Below, piece by piece: positions 12,329 to 23,479 of a DNA stretch of 64,000 bases. The DNA comes from Warburgia ugandensis (lineage: Eukaryota; Streptophyta; Magnoliopsida; Canellales; Canellaceae). The stretch covers positions 51,635,257 through 51,699,256 of the forward strand of contig CP141128.1 in assembly GCA_035236585.1 (NCBI GenBank), in the 5' to 3' direction. The position numbers were made by a program, and so were the translations under genes. Position 1 is the first letter of the stretch. Each line of letters starts with the position of its first letter. The notes under the pieces were generated by a model. The model was not told where the DNA came from. It did no database searches and worked only from the letters and a program-made list of their open reading frames with translations.

Positions 12329-13478
12329 GTACCAAGGTAATTGGGAAATGTTCAAAATTGTTCAACCAAAAAGAGTTTAGTTATAGGCACATTATCGCTG
12401 GTGTGCTCCCCCACCAATCTGGATAAGTGGTCTGCTATGACATTTTTGGAACCTTTCTTGTTTTAAACTTCTAATTGAAACTCTTGTAGTAGTAGTATCC
12501 AATAGATCAATCTAGGTTTCACATCCTTTCTAAAAAGGAAGTACTTTAGAGTTGCGTGATCTGAGTATACTATAACTTTAGACCCTAACAAGTAAGATCT
12601 AAACTTATCCAAGGAAAATACTATAACAACTCTTTGTCTGTGGTTGAGTAGCTGATTTGTACATCATTTAGTGTTTTACTAGCATAGTATATCACATGAG
12701 AAAGTTTATCAATATGTTGCCCCAAAATAGCTCCAACTGGATAATATGATGCATCACACATTATCTCGAATGGTGTGCTCCAATCAGGTGGTAGTCAACT
12801 TGGCCTTTAGATGCTCAAATTCTTTCTTATAGTTTCATCAAAGTTGAAGGAGGCCTCCTTTGTAAGTAAATTACACAAGGGCTTGGTAATTTTGCTGAAG
12901 TCTTAGATGAATCTTCTATAGAAGCCAACATGTCCTAAAAGGAAGTAGATTTCTTTGACCATCCTTGGTGGAGGAAGGTTGGCTATTAAATCTACTTTAG
13001 CCTTATCAACTTCTATCCCATTGTGTGATATTATGTGTCCTGGAACTATCCCACTTTGTACCATAAAATGGTACTTTCCCAGCTCAATACAAAGTTTTTC
13101 TTCTAACACCTTGCAAGAACTAACTTCAAATGGTGTTGGCACTCATCAAAAGATGACTCAAATACCAAGAAGTCATCCATGAACACTGCTAGAATTCTAC
13201 CATATAGGAATACATGCTCAATGTACACCTTCAAAACGTAGCAGGAGCATTACAAAGCCCAAAAGGCATATGCCAATAAGCAAAGGTTCAAAAAGGGCAA
13301 GTGAAGGTGGTTTTCTCCTAATCTTTAGGTACTATAAGAATCTAGTTGTAACCAAAATATCCATATAGAAAACAATAATAACTATGTTTGGACAACCTCT
13401 CAAGCATTTGGTTGATAAAAGGTCGAGTAAAGTGGTCTTACCTATTGACTACATTCAATTTTTGACGATCAATGCAAA
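12329..13478 (-). pseudogene. Gypsy reverse transcriptase C-terminal half, RNase H and integrase start (element 1)
   Basis: Read on the minus strand from 13478 leftward: CIDRQKLNVVNR and FINQMLERLSKHS are the start of the RT fingers and palm. FMDD at 13172-13183 is the RT active-site box (usual form Y/F-x-DD). GIVPGHIISHNGIEV and GFYRRFI (12903-13142) are the thumb and connection. PFEIMCDASYYPVGAILGQ near 12750 is the RNase H start with its catalytic Asp. The zinc-binding integrase start follows towards 12329. Stops and frameshifts are scattered. The RT is divided from its N-terminal part by the LTR at 13484. Confidence 0.88.
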
Positions 13479-13483
13479 CTCCC
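13479..13483 (+). repeat. Target-site duplication, left copy (CTCCC)
   Basis: CTCCC directly before the LTR start at 13484; an identical CTCCC follows the LTR at 15960-15964. Confidence 0.9.
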
Positions 13484-13888
13484 TGTAATGACTCCAATTT
13501 TGTAACATTGAAATCCCAAGTTAGCAATGAAAAGTTCACTTTTTGGAGAAAAGGGTATTTTGGTCATTTCACTATTCACCCTGACTGAACCCAAAATTTT
13601 GGTCCTAAGAATGGTACCATTAGGTGCGTCTCAGAAAAAGGAATCCAACAAGACCAAAATCACCCAAAACGAAGTTAAAATGAGCAAGTTATGGGCCTTT
13701 GAAGTTCAGGGGCAAAAATGTAATTTTCATTAAAAAACGGATTTATCCTAAGAAACACAGGGGCCCGTTTCGATACGGGCACCCCTCTTCTTCAACCTCC
13801 TAGAGGGTTCTAGAATGGCGGTGTTTGGAGGAGAAACCACCTCCATTCAATGGCGGTGAGAGCCCCCTCCAGAACCCTCTTATAGCTC

Positions 13889-13896
13889 TATAAATA
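13889..13896 (+). promoter_or_regulatory. TATA box of family B LTR
   Basis: TATAAATA followed by GAGCCCTTGGG, about 400 bp into the LTR, in the usual place for an LTR promoter. The reverse-oriented copy has a similar box near 11905-11920 on the other strand. Confidence 0.6.
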
Positions 13897-15042
13897 GAGC
13901 CCTTGGGAGCCTCTAATGGCAACCCAAAAGCTTGAGAAAAACCCTTCGTGGAGGTGCAAACAAGAGGAGAAAATGTGGAGAAAAACCCGGCCACGAACTA
14001 GGTATGCCCAAAACCCCTCCAAACTCGTCTCCCCCGTAGTCCTAGGCTAAGTTTCCCCAAGTTTTTGCATGAAAAATCATGCAAAACGGAGCTCTAGAGA
14101 ACCAAACAGGACCCAGGGATGGTCCCTGGGGTGCACTGGTTCGACAGGGTTGAACCAGGGTGTCCCTAAGACGCCCAGGTCCTTGTCAAACCGAAACGCA
14201 CGCTATGCGTTGAGAAAACCTGACAGGCACATCCGTGAACGCACCCGCAAATGAGAATGTTGGGTGGAAGACAGGTGCGTCGGCAGACGCGCCCGTTGGG
14301 GCACATGTTGCTGACGCGGGACGCGTTAGTATCGCAGGCTTCCACCTCATTTTGTTTGACCCTCTATGTACACTTGGCACTAAAAAGGCTATAACTTGAG
14401 ATCTAGGGCTCCGATTGAGGTGCCGCGAAAGGCGTTGTGTCCATGTTGACGACACGGACACACCTAAACTATAAAATACCTCATCAAGGCCTAATCTAAG
14501 ATGGGCACGACCCTTAGACTATGATAGTGGCACGAGGCCATTAAACCTTTGTAAACCTGATGATACCAAGGCCCAATTAGGACCTTAGGACATCCATAGG
14601 CATGGGGATGAATCCTTAATGCCTAAGTAGTAAGATCAACCACTCTAAAACCTATAAAAATAGGCCAAACTAACCTTGTTCCCCTAAACCATGTTCAGGA
14701 GCATACGAGGACAAGGGGATTAGCACGACCTAGCCAGGTAGGTGCTCTATCACTACTAGACTTTTAAAAAGAGCCATGATTGTTTTGAATGCATGTTTTA
14801 AGTATAAGTTATATGATTTGTTTAGCATGACTTAATTTTATTCAGCATGCATATGATAAATACATGCTTTGCAAACAATTGCATATATTGCATGATTTGT
14901 GAGCATTGAGTTCATAAAAAATTGCATGTCCTCGAGGGTTACCAAAAGACGCTGGAGTGCCCAAAAGACGCTGGGTAGGCAGTTGTGAGGTACCCAAAGA
15001 AGACAGGTTTTGAAAAAGAGGTTTTTGCTTGTTTGATCTTAT

Positions 15043-15369
15043 ATGATTTGGGCTAATAAGCTTGTGGACGCTATGCCAAGAGGTCTGGGTTGGCCTCCAG
15101 CCTCTACCACTATTAGGTGGATGGGTACCATGCCCAAAAAGGGCATGTCCCTGCTTCGACTACATGTGGTACAAGGGGCTACCACTGGTATCACGGCACC
15201 GGGTCGAAGTGTCATATGTCCCATGGAGGCATATGACCCTGTGTCCCTAGGTACCCGAGGACCACACAGAGGCGAGGTCGTGGGCATAGTTGGGCCCTAT
15301 GGTTTGATGATTTACTTGCATTGCATATGGCATGACATGAGGTTGGTCGACCACACCATATATCCATGA
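15043..15369 (+). other. Open frame inside family B LTR, shared with the second copy
   Basis: A 108-residue open frame downstream of the LTR TATA box. Its C-terminal half (GRSVICPMEAYDPVSLG, then GEVVGIVGPYG and IYLHCIWHDMRLVDHT) is nearly the same as the frame at 10141-10392 on the minus strand in the other family B LTR: by my count about 50 of 55 residues agree. I know no family for it. Shared frame may simply reflect recent common origin of the two LTRs. The N-terminal halves differ by frame, which argues against a real protein. Confidence 0.25.
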
Positions 15370-15959
15370 GTTCGATTCAGTGGAGCATCTTATGCATATC
15401 ATTATGTTATGATATATATGATACTTTTGATTTGGATTATGTGATTCTTTAAGTCGTTAGTATTCTAATTCGACAATGGTTTTTAATCCCGATACTGAAC
15501 ATGAGTGTTCAAACATGCAGATGTTTTGAAAGAGCATATGATTTTAAACATAGCATGCATTGTAAAACTAGTAGTGATGGACTCCTACTGATTATAGTAT
15601 ATACTCACCCAATCCTCAACATTTTTCAGACACAAAGTAAACACTTAAGGACAAGGTACGCCTGTGACAGAAGACACCCAGATTAAGTGCAAGTAAGTAA
15701 ACCCCTACCTTATCTTTCAATGTTACTTGGTTGTAGTTACTCTCTATAGCTGAGGCTGTGACTAACACTTTCTTGGGAATAGAGTCAATTTAAAACTATG
15801 CCATGGCTAGATAATTTGAAAATGTGTTTTTGACACTCGGGGTTTTTATACGAAAGATTGTTTTCCAAAACAAAAAGATTTTCATGCATTCCATATTTAT
15901 AAAACAAGAGATCTCGCCTTTTCATCAAATTTGCATCATATAAAACCCGGGTCATCACA

Positions 15960-15964
15960 CTCCC
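15960..15964 (+). repeat. Target-site duplication, right copy (CTCCC)
   Basis: Identical to 13479-13483. Confidence 0.9.
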
Positions 15965-16685
15965 CACCCTAGTCATGCAAGTGAGTACTAACTCATTCTC
16001 CTCATTTTTTACAACCATGAACCCTAATTTCTTAGGTACAACCTAAACGGGGCTAACCCAAGTGATGTTAGAGATGGTTTATATGATGCCAACTTTTAGA
16101 AGCTTAAGGACTTCATCTCTAACTACGTCCTTCATATAGAAATTGAATCGTCTTTAAGTTTCCATAGAAGGTTTAGCATTTTCTTCCAAGTGTATCCTAT
16201 GCATGCACATGGCTAGACTAATCCCTTTTATGTCTACTATGGTCCACCCTAGAGCAATTTTATGCTCCTTAAGAACATCTAAAAGCTTACCCACCTATTC
16301 ATTATGAAAATGTAATGATATTATAACAGGCAAGATTTCATCTAGTCCTAGGTAAGAATACTTGAGATTGTCAGGAAAAGGTTTTAGGGCCAGAGAAGGT
16401 GGTTTCTCTATCAAGGGATGTAAGAATAAACTCTGGAGGAGGGAGTGGTTCCACATAAGGGCTCCACTTAGAGGTATCCATGATTGGAGTAGCCTCTAAA
16501 ATGTTGTTCCCCTCCTCAATGGACTTGTCTAAATCCAAATGTTCATTAAAATTCATGAGACAAGCCTCCAATGGGTCAGAGACTAAAGATAATGGATGAA
16601 TGTTGTGAATTAAACTCTTGATCAAATTCACATCACAAGAATCATCACTAGTAAGAACAACACCCTTGTTGATTTTCTCTTTAGA
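15965..16685 (-). pseudogene. Gypsy reverse transcriptase N-terminus and upstream linker (element 1)
   Basis: The minus strand from about 16200 to 15965 shows the RT entry: RRFNFYMKDVVRDEVLKLL, KVGII and WVSP, then FMVVKNEENELV just before the LTR. The frame 16371-16631 (LVSDPLEACLMNF and YVEPLPPPEF) is the acidic and proline-rich linker that lies between protease and RT in Tat/Athila-like polyproteins. Homology to the second copy (47410-47600) ends near 16685, where the inserted block begins. Confidence 0.8.
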
Positions 16686-17060
16686 AAAAATAAGATAGTA
16701 AACACTTCTCCCATCCTATCAACTTCATTATGTGTTTACCCTCTCTAATCCGTACAACCACCTCAACCATCCATTAATATCTCTAAAGCAATAGAATAAT
16801 TACCAAAAGAACTTAGGCAAGCCATTAGTCAATATTACATCCACAAAAGAGATATGAGGCTTTTATCCTCCTTCCAAGAACACTTGAGAGAAAAAATAAG
16901 ATATTATACACAGTGAACAATCCTTTATTATTTCTATTTATGCTATTAATGAAATGAATATCATATGGTAGTATTGCTTGAGCCTGATGTTTATAGATTT
17001 TGGAATCTCAATACCCCTTAGTTCTAATAACATATTGTATTTGAATTGTAGCATCTTAGG
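16686..17060. other. Unassigned insert sequence
   Basis: AT-rich and non-coding. A short motif, AAAAAATAAGATA, occurs at both 16686 and about 16891. It lies between the break in element 1 pol and the B-like LTR. I recognise nothing else in it. Confidence 0.3.
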
Positions 17061-18950
17061 TGTGACGACTCGGGTTTTTGAAAACATGATTTGTAAAGTA
17101 TTTTGAAACGCAAGGCCCTTAAGAGTGTAAAAAAAAATTTTTGCAAAACAAAGCAGCGAAAATTCTTTTCTTTAGAACTTGTTTTGAAAACCTAAGTCAC
17201 TACTTCACACATAACATAAGTACAATTTGTGTATAAAATAAAATTCCATTGAAGGAATATACTTTTATTAAACTCGAGGATCCATCCAATGGTTCATAAT
17301 ACAGCCAAATCTAGTACAATACTTGTCTCAATTACATAATCCAAAACTCAAGCTCACCATATAATAAAACTCTCAACAAAGAAAAATACATGTCTTTAAG
17401 GGTATACCTTGAAGATTATTCTCTTCAAGTTCCCTATAGTCTTCAGCTCCTAACTCTCCTTCCCTGGATCTGAGATATTGCAATAAGTACAATATCTCAG
17501 CAAGCAATGCTTGGTAGGTGATTCAAGAAACATAACATTGACAATGTAATTCCAATACTTCATAATCTCATTATCCTTAAACATACTCTTTACTTTGTAA
17601 GTTATGTATATCTATATACATACATACCCTTCATGGGTAAACCAGTTAAATTCGTGAAAATAGTCAAATATCATTCCCAACTAAGTTGATCAATTCTTTT
17701 CATTTTGAGAATTTAGTATTACAGCTAATCTCATACTGGGAATTTCCCTTCTTGGGAAACATTGGTAATATACAATTACCTAGCATTTCATTATGCTATA
17801 ACATAAGGCATTTCACTATGCCTATTCCCATATGCATCATAGTGCAAAATACTCAGAAAGGTTATTATGCTGCAGTCTGATCCATACTAGCACTCTCGGA
17901 TAACTGCCCTGTTCACCACTAATACCACGGTGGAAAATATTATGTCACTGCCCGTATGGGGGGGCAAGACTTTCACAGTGGTGACCTTCCCATAATTGCC
18001 ACCACCCGACTTTTAGCCTCTCATTGGGCAAGGTATCATCATATCATCAAATTTCAAGGAGTGGGTGGCCAAACCCTCATAACTCCTCTAGCAATAGCAT
18101 CCCCTAGGCTCATGCCTATTAAAACAAACTCACAAGCCTCCAAGCTTGTATGTAAAATAGCTTTCATATATATCAGACCATATGTCTGTTTACTTAGGGC
18201 TGAAATATTTTCTAGTTCCCTATTCACTTATAGTTTAGTCCTTAACCATCTTATATGTGTTTGGTTGGATCATAAGGTTTTCAAGAGATTTACTACAAGT
18301 ATTATCATTACTCTTATCAACATAAGATCATGAGTACAATCATGAATATCTCATATAAATGCATTCATCAAATCCTCCTACCTTTAAGGATTGATCCCTT
18401 TTCCCCAATCTTCCATGATCCTGACCGATGTATGTAATCTGTACATCCATACATATTGTCAATATATAAATTATGAACAATCCTATTGATCACTAGATCT
18501 GATGTTTAGAATGATCTTTAGATCATTCATATCTAAGTATTTTTCTATCTCTAAGTCTTTGTATGTTCATCTCCTTGATCTTGATCTTTCATAGATCTTT
18601 GGATTGACAATCTACACATGTTGATAAAGATCAAGGTCCTAGATCTTCTATCATCTAGTTCTTCTTTGATCTAAGTTCAATTCTTGGATCATCCCTATGG
18701 AGGATGATCTTGGTTTTCTTCCTTGAATCACCTTTGATCAAGGGTTTGGATTATCTAATCTAATGAACTATAACAAGTATATTACTAAACATACATACTA
18801 AGTACAATATAGTGTTCTTATTCTTATTGTTCTTGATCATCCAAGATCTAATGGATCTTGTTTGATAGTCCTTATCTTACTTACTGTTTTTATTAGGGTT
18901 AGGTAATTTACTAACCTTTTATGCTCTTATTATTATTATTCAACCAGCTA
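17061..18950 (-). mobile_element. Diverged family B-like LTR, right edge uncertain
   Basis: Starts TGTGACGACTCGGGTTTT, the same terminus as family B, and shares a downstream block (AAAGCAGCGAAAA...TTTAGAACTTGTTTTGAAAAC) with 9600-9650. It is otherwise diverged. No matching CATTACA terminus or duplicated TTAGG was found at the right side, so the end near 18.95 kb is approximate, chosen because gypsy leader sequence is recognisable from about 19010. An abundance of GATC and GATCTT motifs at 18480-18730 is part of it. No gene seen. Confidence 0.55.
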
Positions 18951-19009
18951 GTGTCTTACTTGGTTGAAGATAATTTATTTCTTCCTATCACTAAACAACT
19001 CCTCCTTAT

Positions 19010-19340
19010 TTCAAGATGACCAGTACTTACCAGTTAAAGTCTGCTCAAAAAGTGGTTAATACAACCCTCATGTAAGGAGGCGTTTAGACCTCTCTTACGT
19101 CAATGGGAGGTGAGGGAAAAGCACTTGGCTCTTGTATACCCCCTATAACCACAATGTTCAGAGTCCACTGGAGTGGTACTAGCTCAACCTTTGACAAGGT
19201 TCCTATGAGCTCTTTACCTTAAGTCCCTTCTCTAATTGATTTTAATTAATTTCCATGGATATGCATGATGTCATCCATGGATGTTCATTATTTTCCTACT
19301 TTGGGCCAAGGAAATGATAAATCATTCCTTATATTGTCCT
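19010..19340 (-). repeat. Gypsy 5' leader fragment
   Basis: Matches in order the leader block between primer site and gag of the other elements: CTTACCAGTTA, AATACAACCCTCATGTAAGGAGG, TTTAGACCTC, and GGGCCAAGGA. Equivalent blocks are at 27600-27980, 48660-48980, 57620-58040 and, reversed, 62360-62720. It is cut off from any primer site or gag here. Confidence 0.65.
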
Positions 19341-19689
19341 ACTAACTATAGCCCTTACTAAGTCAAAATCATTCATTCATCTTAGTTGTCCATGAATTTC
19401 TATATTTCATTAGTTTACATTTTTGGTGATTTATGCTCCTTGTATCTTAACAATTGAATAAAATTTGACAATAAGTAAATCATCAACTTGAAAGCATAAA
19501 TCAAATATAAGTTTAACAACTATATACTAACATTCTTCCTATGAATGTAACTTAAGCTAGTGAAATAAAACTAACATGATCCTAAGTTATGAAACACATC
19601 TTCTATCATAATGAAATCATGTTTAAATCCTAATTTACACTAACTTTTGTATCCACAAAGATTACTTTTTTTCATCATTTTGCTCAAAA
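19341..19689. other. AT-rich stretch left of the viral RNase H
   Basis: No frame or motif recognised; it may be decayed viral RNase H sequence or intergenic viral sequence. Confidence 0.3.
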
Positions 19690-19944
19690 AGCATGGATCC
19701 CAAATATTCATCACTAGCTTATATTTGGAGAATTCTTTTTCCTATGCTAGGAATCTATAATGGGTTTAGATGACCAGATAATTTTTTTCAATGCTTGAAC
19801 AGCTGATGTATATCTGAGAGACCATGGAATATGGTCTTTCTTAATCAACTGAGAGAGAACATTCCTGTGAACTACATCTTTAGGGATGAAATCTTCCATA
19901 TAATTGACTATTCCCAAAATTGTTATATAATTTTTACTGAACAT
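19690..19944 (-). pseudogene. Viral RNase H start and RT connection
   Basis: The frame 19747-19944 contains LGIVNYMEDFIP, the loop following the RT thumb in Caulimoviridae and gypsy polymerases. Near 19690-19735 a DAS-like RNase H entry (ASDEYLGSMLF) is visible on the minus strand. Remaining RNase H sequence left of this is not recognisable. Confidence 0.65.
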
Positions 19945-20560
19945 AACTTGTCTTAGAATTCTTTGAGGTGTGTGGCAATGTGCGACTATAGTTGATACTT
20001 TCCATCTAAAATTGTCATCCCAAGAAAATCAATCTTTGTTTAACCAATGAGCTTCTTTTTCTCTAAGTGCATGATTCCATAATCCTCTAAAATGTGAAAG
20101 ATTTATTTGAGGATTTGTCCATGTGAATTTGTATCTAGAGAAAATAATAAGATGTCATCAATATAAATTAAAGAATTGGCTAGTAAGGGTTTGAAGATGG
20201 TGATCATGGATTTTTGGAATTGTGACGGAGCATTCTTAAGTCCAAATGGCATGATGGTTCATTGGAAATGATGATCTGGAATGATAAATGTTGTTTTTGG
20301 ATATTCTTGACAATGCACACGTAGTTGCCAAATTCTACTTTAAGATCAAATTTAGAGAAAATTTTGGCACTAAAAAGATGTTCGAAGAGACTATGTTTTT
20401 GGGGAAGAGGAAACTTGTCATTTGCAAGAAAATGATTCATGAATTGGTAAATGGTAACAAGTAGCATTTATTGAAATAAAAGGCTTCACATGCTCATGTA
20501 GAAAAGTGGGTTTGACAAGACCTTGGAATTGCAATTAAGATAGTTCTTGAATAGCTAAGA
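19945..20560 (-). pseudogene. Viral reverse transcriptase
   Basis: The frame 20204-20467 shows DKFPLPQKHSLFEHLFSAK and IFSKFDLK, the RT palm entry with its first catalytic Asp. The active-site box YIDD is at 20154-20165 and is intact. Upstream near 20500 is the conserved lead-in to the RT. At least one frameshift lies between the FDLK and YIDD blocks. The domain copies viral RNA into DNA in the family. Confidence 0.8.
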
Positions 20561-20989
20561 CAAGGTGCTTAGGATTCATTCCTTTGTGATTGGCTTTTAT
20601 TGGATTGATATCTTCATTTTTCTTGAATAGAAGAGAGATAAAGAATAATGGATTAGTCTAAAGAGGTGATGAACATTTTGTGAGAATTTTGTGTGATTTT
20701 AACAATCTCTAACTAATTGGGATTTTGTGGAGTCAAATGTGTCTGCAAGGTGAAGATTTGGAATTTGAGACCAAGTGAGAAATTTTTACTTATGGTAAAG
20801 ACCTTTCTTTGACCAATGAAAGTTGGAAAATTTGTGGAGAATGTCAAAACCAAGGATTAGGTATTTGCCAGATAAGGGAGATCCTAAAACTTTGTGTTTG
20901 ATAGTAAGGTTAGGAAAGACTTTAATTTGGCTGATTTTGTAAATGGCGAAAATGTTTCCATTGGCTACTCTGAAATCTTAGCTATGGGG

Positions 20990-21180
20990 ACATTAGAAAT
21001 TTTCAGGAAGGATTTTGCGGTTGAGAATGGTTGCTGCTGCACCTGTGTCCAAAAGAGCAATGACGGGGATAGGTTTAGCATCTGGATCAATAAGAAGGTG
21101 GACTTCTACTACTGGTGTTGGTTGATTGAGGAATATAAAAGGTCTTGGGGAAATTTATAAATTGGAGTGGGAAATATTCT
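20990..21180 (-). pseudogene. Viral aspartic protease core
   Basis: The active-site motif LDTGAAA is at 21032-21052 on the minus strand, preceded by VEVHLLIDPDAKPIPV. This is the pepsin-type retroviral protease that cuts the polyprotein. Sequence left of it down to 20700 is protease-like but broken by stops. Confidence 0.75.
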
Positions 21181-21372
21181 GTCAATTTCAAAAGTTGTAG
21201 ATTGCTCTTAAGAGCTTTTAGAATCATTTTCACTATTAGTATAACCAATAGTTCATAATGTTTCTAGTGAGTATTCTTCATCATGAGAGAACACATATTC
21301 AACATCTAAGAAGTCTATGTCTGCATATGTTGCTAACACCTGAAGAAGTTTGATACTCTTCCTTTTCTTTGA

Positions 21373-21414
21373 GCATTGTTTTGCTAAGTGCCCTAGTTTT
21401 CCACAAACATAGCA
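21373..21414 (-). pseudogene. Viral CCHC zinc knuckle
   Basis: A perfect C-x2-C-x4-H-x4-C motif (CYVCGKLGHLAKQC) just downstream of a Lys-rich stretch of the coat protein, as in Caulimoviridae coat proteins, where it binds nucleic acid. All four metal ligands are intact in this otherwise decayed copy. Confidence 0.85.
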
Positions 21415-22357
21415 CCTGTTTGTAGACTTTCCTTTGAATTCCTTTTTTTTTTCTCAAATATTACCATTTTTTTCTTTTTTTGAACTTTTACTTGTGATGT
21501 CACAAGTTTAGATTTTTGTGAAACTTTCTTCTATGAAATTTCTTCTTAGAGCTGCATGAATAATCTTTCTCTTTCTTGCATTTCATAACAAGATTTGGTC
21601 TCTCACATGCAATTCTAATCTTTTTCCCTGTTCTTCTATTTCTGGAAGAAATTTTATTAAACTACATAACCGTTATAAAGCAAGTTGAGAATGCTGCTAA
21701 ATAACTCCTAAAGATGATTCTTGAAGAGATAACTTCATATTTTCCATCAACTTGTAAGTTTCATTTCCAAGAGGTTCAGGTAATGAGTTGAGGAACCTAC
21801 TTGACGTTGACATCATCCATTCCATTGATGGCATAATATCTCTAGGACACTTTGTCAAAATGTTTTTCTAGATCTTTGATCTTGAATGAGCAACATTTCA
21901 TCTTCAAGTATTCATTTCTATATGTTTCTATTTGTTGATGTGGAGATCCATCAAATTTTATTTGTAAATGGCTCAATAATCCTTCAAGAGAAGAGCATTG
22001 AAAAACATGTAATTGGCGGTATTCTCCATGTGATATCCACCAATCTCTTAATTTATAGGTGAATCTTGGAATAGGTCTTTTTATGACCTCTGCAACCATT
22101 GTTTGAGATATTTCTAATTCTGTCTTACACCAAGCATGATTCTTTGTGACTCTTTCATGCCCTTTTGAAGAAGAAACATCATCAATTGTGAATAAGTTTC
22201 TGATATCCATTGCTAAAGGAACATAAAATGTTTCTAGGGGATCTGGAGGTTCTTCAACCATAGGTTCTTCATAAGGTTTTCTATCATTAGTATCTTGCAT
22301 AAAAGCTTTAGCAATGATGTCTGGATCTGACTCAAGGAATTCGGAAGAACTATCCAA
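21415..22357 (-). pseudogene. Viral coat protein
   Basis: The longest open part is 171 residues (21842-22357). It has an acidic N-terminus, then the conserved core with RDWWISHGEYRQL and, 40 residues on, KMKCCSFKIKDLEKHF, a pattern I know from Caulimoviridae coat proteins. It then meets a stop and continues in broken frames through a Cys- and Lys-rich stretch to the zinc knuckle at 21373. In the family this protein forms the capsid. Confidence 0.8.
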
Positions 22358-23096
22358 GATGGATGTTTTTGGAGAGAGTTCAAGAATTGGAGGTGTAGGT
22401 TTAAAGAGATTTTTGAGAAAGCCCTAAATGGGATTAGGGTTCCAAGAGGGAATATTTTTGTTGATTGAGGTTCTGAAGCACCTACAATTAGATCGAGACG
22501 GTTTGACAGAGATGTTGATTTGAAGATGGTTTGGTAAGGGTTGATGGAATAAATAGTTTTTCTTTTTGGTTTTATGGATTTGGTCTAAGAATTGGCTTGT
22601 GCATTTTTGTGAAGATATATTCTTTGAAAGGGTTTTGTACTCCGTATAAAGGTTGTAGTTGGAGAGGTTGGTATTTTTATGGAGAGAGAAATTGGGTTCC
22701 TTGGAGAGGTAGTAGCATGTATGGATAATTTGGTTGGGTAGTGGATGCGGAGAGAGTTTGTTGTGAGGTAGGATAGATTTTTGGTGGTAGACTAAAAATT
22801 GAGTCATTTTGTACCTGAGATGCTTCTTTTTTTTTAGATGCTTCAATGGATCTGAGCTAAGCTTGCAAGAAGAATTTTTTTGCTCCCTTTTCCTTCAGTA
22901 ATCTACTGCCAAGAGAGAGATCTTTGATTGACGTGGCGATAATAGAGCATTCTTTGTGAAGAGCTTCTATCTTTCCTCTTAACTCAAGAATAAGAGTGTC
23001 TATGAAAGATAGCTTTTGAATTATAGTAGTAGATAAAGTCTTTTGATTTTCAAGGATTTCATGTAGGGCTTTGTTTGGTGCTTTTGCATTTTTCAC
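22358..23096 (-). pseudogene. Viral polyprotein region between movement and coat protein, with coiled coil
   Basis: The frame 22857-23096 (79 residues) has a heptad-like pattern of Leu and Ile (ILENQKTLSTTIIQKLSFI, later LRGKIEALHKE), suggesting a coiled coil. The part at 22424-22846 is rich in Asn, Pro, Ser and Lys and looks unstructured. Coiled-coil segments ahead of the coat protein occur in this virus family; the exact role is not known to me. Confidence 0.55.
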
Positions 23097-23479
23097 CTTG
23101 TGAATTTAGGGCCACTTTTGCTGCTAAGTTTTCTTTGGATGTTCTTATACATTTCTTTCTATAGGATTTTTTATTTCCAAGTATGTGTTGTATTCTACTA
23201 TGGATAATTAAACTCTAACAATGGAGCTAATTTTACCGAAGTCATCATATTGGCTTTGGGGACTTTTGATGGTTGTGGGTCTTTTGGTTTCTAGATTTGG
23301 GAACGTTTTAGTAATGGTTTTGGTGAATGAGGCTTTTCTGCATTATCAATAAGGAACAATGCCTTTTTGATAATATTTTGGTAATGATGTGTGAGGTTTA
23401 GAGGATGAATTTGTGGGTGGAAGATAGTTCTTGTGAGGTTTATTTTTGGACAGGTTTTTGACAGGAGTGTTACTACTAG

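Larger units (their letters stand above)
13484..15959 (+). mobile_element. Solo LTR, family B (2.5 kb)
   Basis: Starts TGTAATGACTCC and ends CCCGGGTCATCACA, flanked by perfect CTCCC duplications. It is the reverse orientation of the 9506 copy: its last kilobase matches the first kilobase of that copy on the other strand. The insertion splits the gypsy RT of element 1 between VVKNEENELV (minus strand, right side) and CIDRQKLN (left side). Sense is taken as + from the TATA box at 13889. Confidence 0.9.

Noticed and set aside
17956..18333. 125-residue frame on the + strand
   Set aside because: Within the B-like LTR, no domain recognised, and no counterpart in the other family B copies.
20894..21160. 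88-residue frame on the + strand
   Set aside because: Antisense of the viral protease region, where the minus strand has the LDTGA active site.
22531..22728. Trp/Gly-rich frame on the + strand
   Set aside because: Antisense of the viral region between movement and coat protein.
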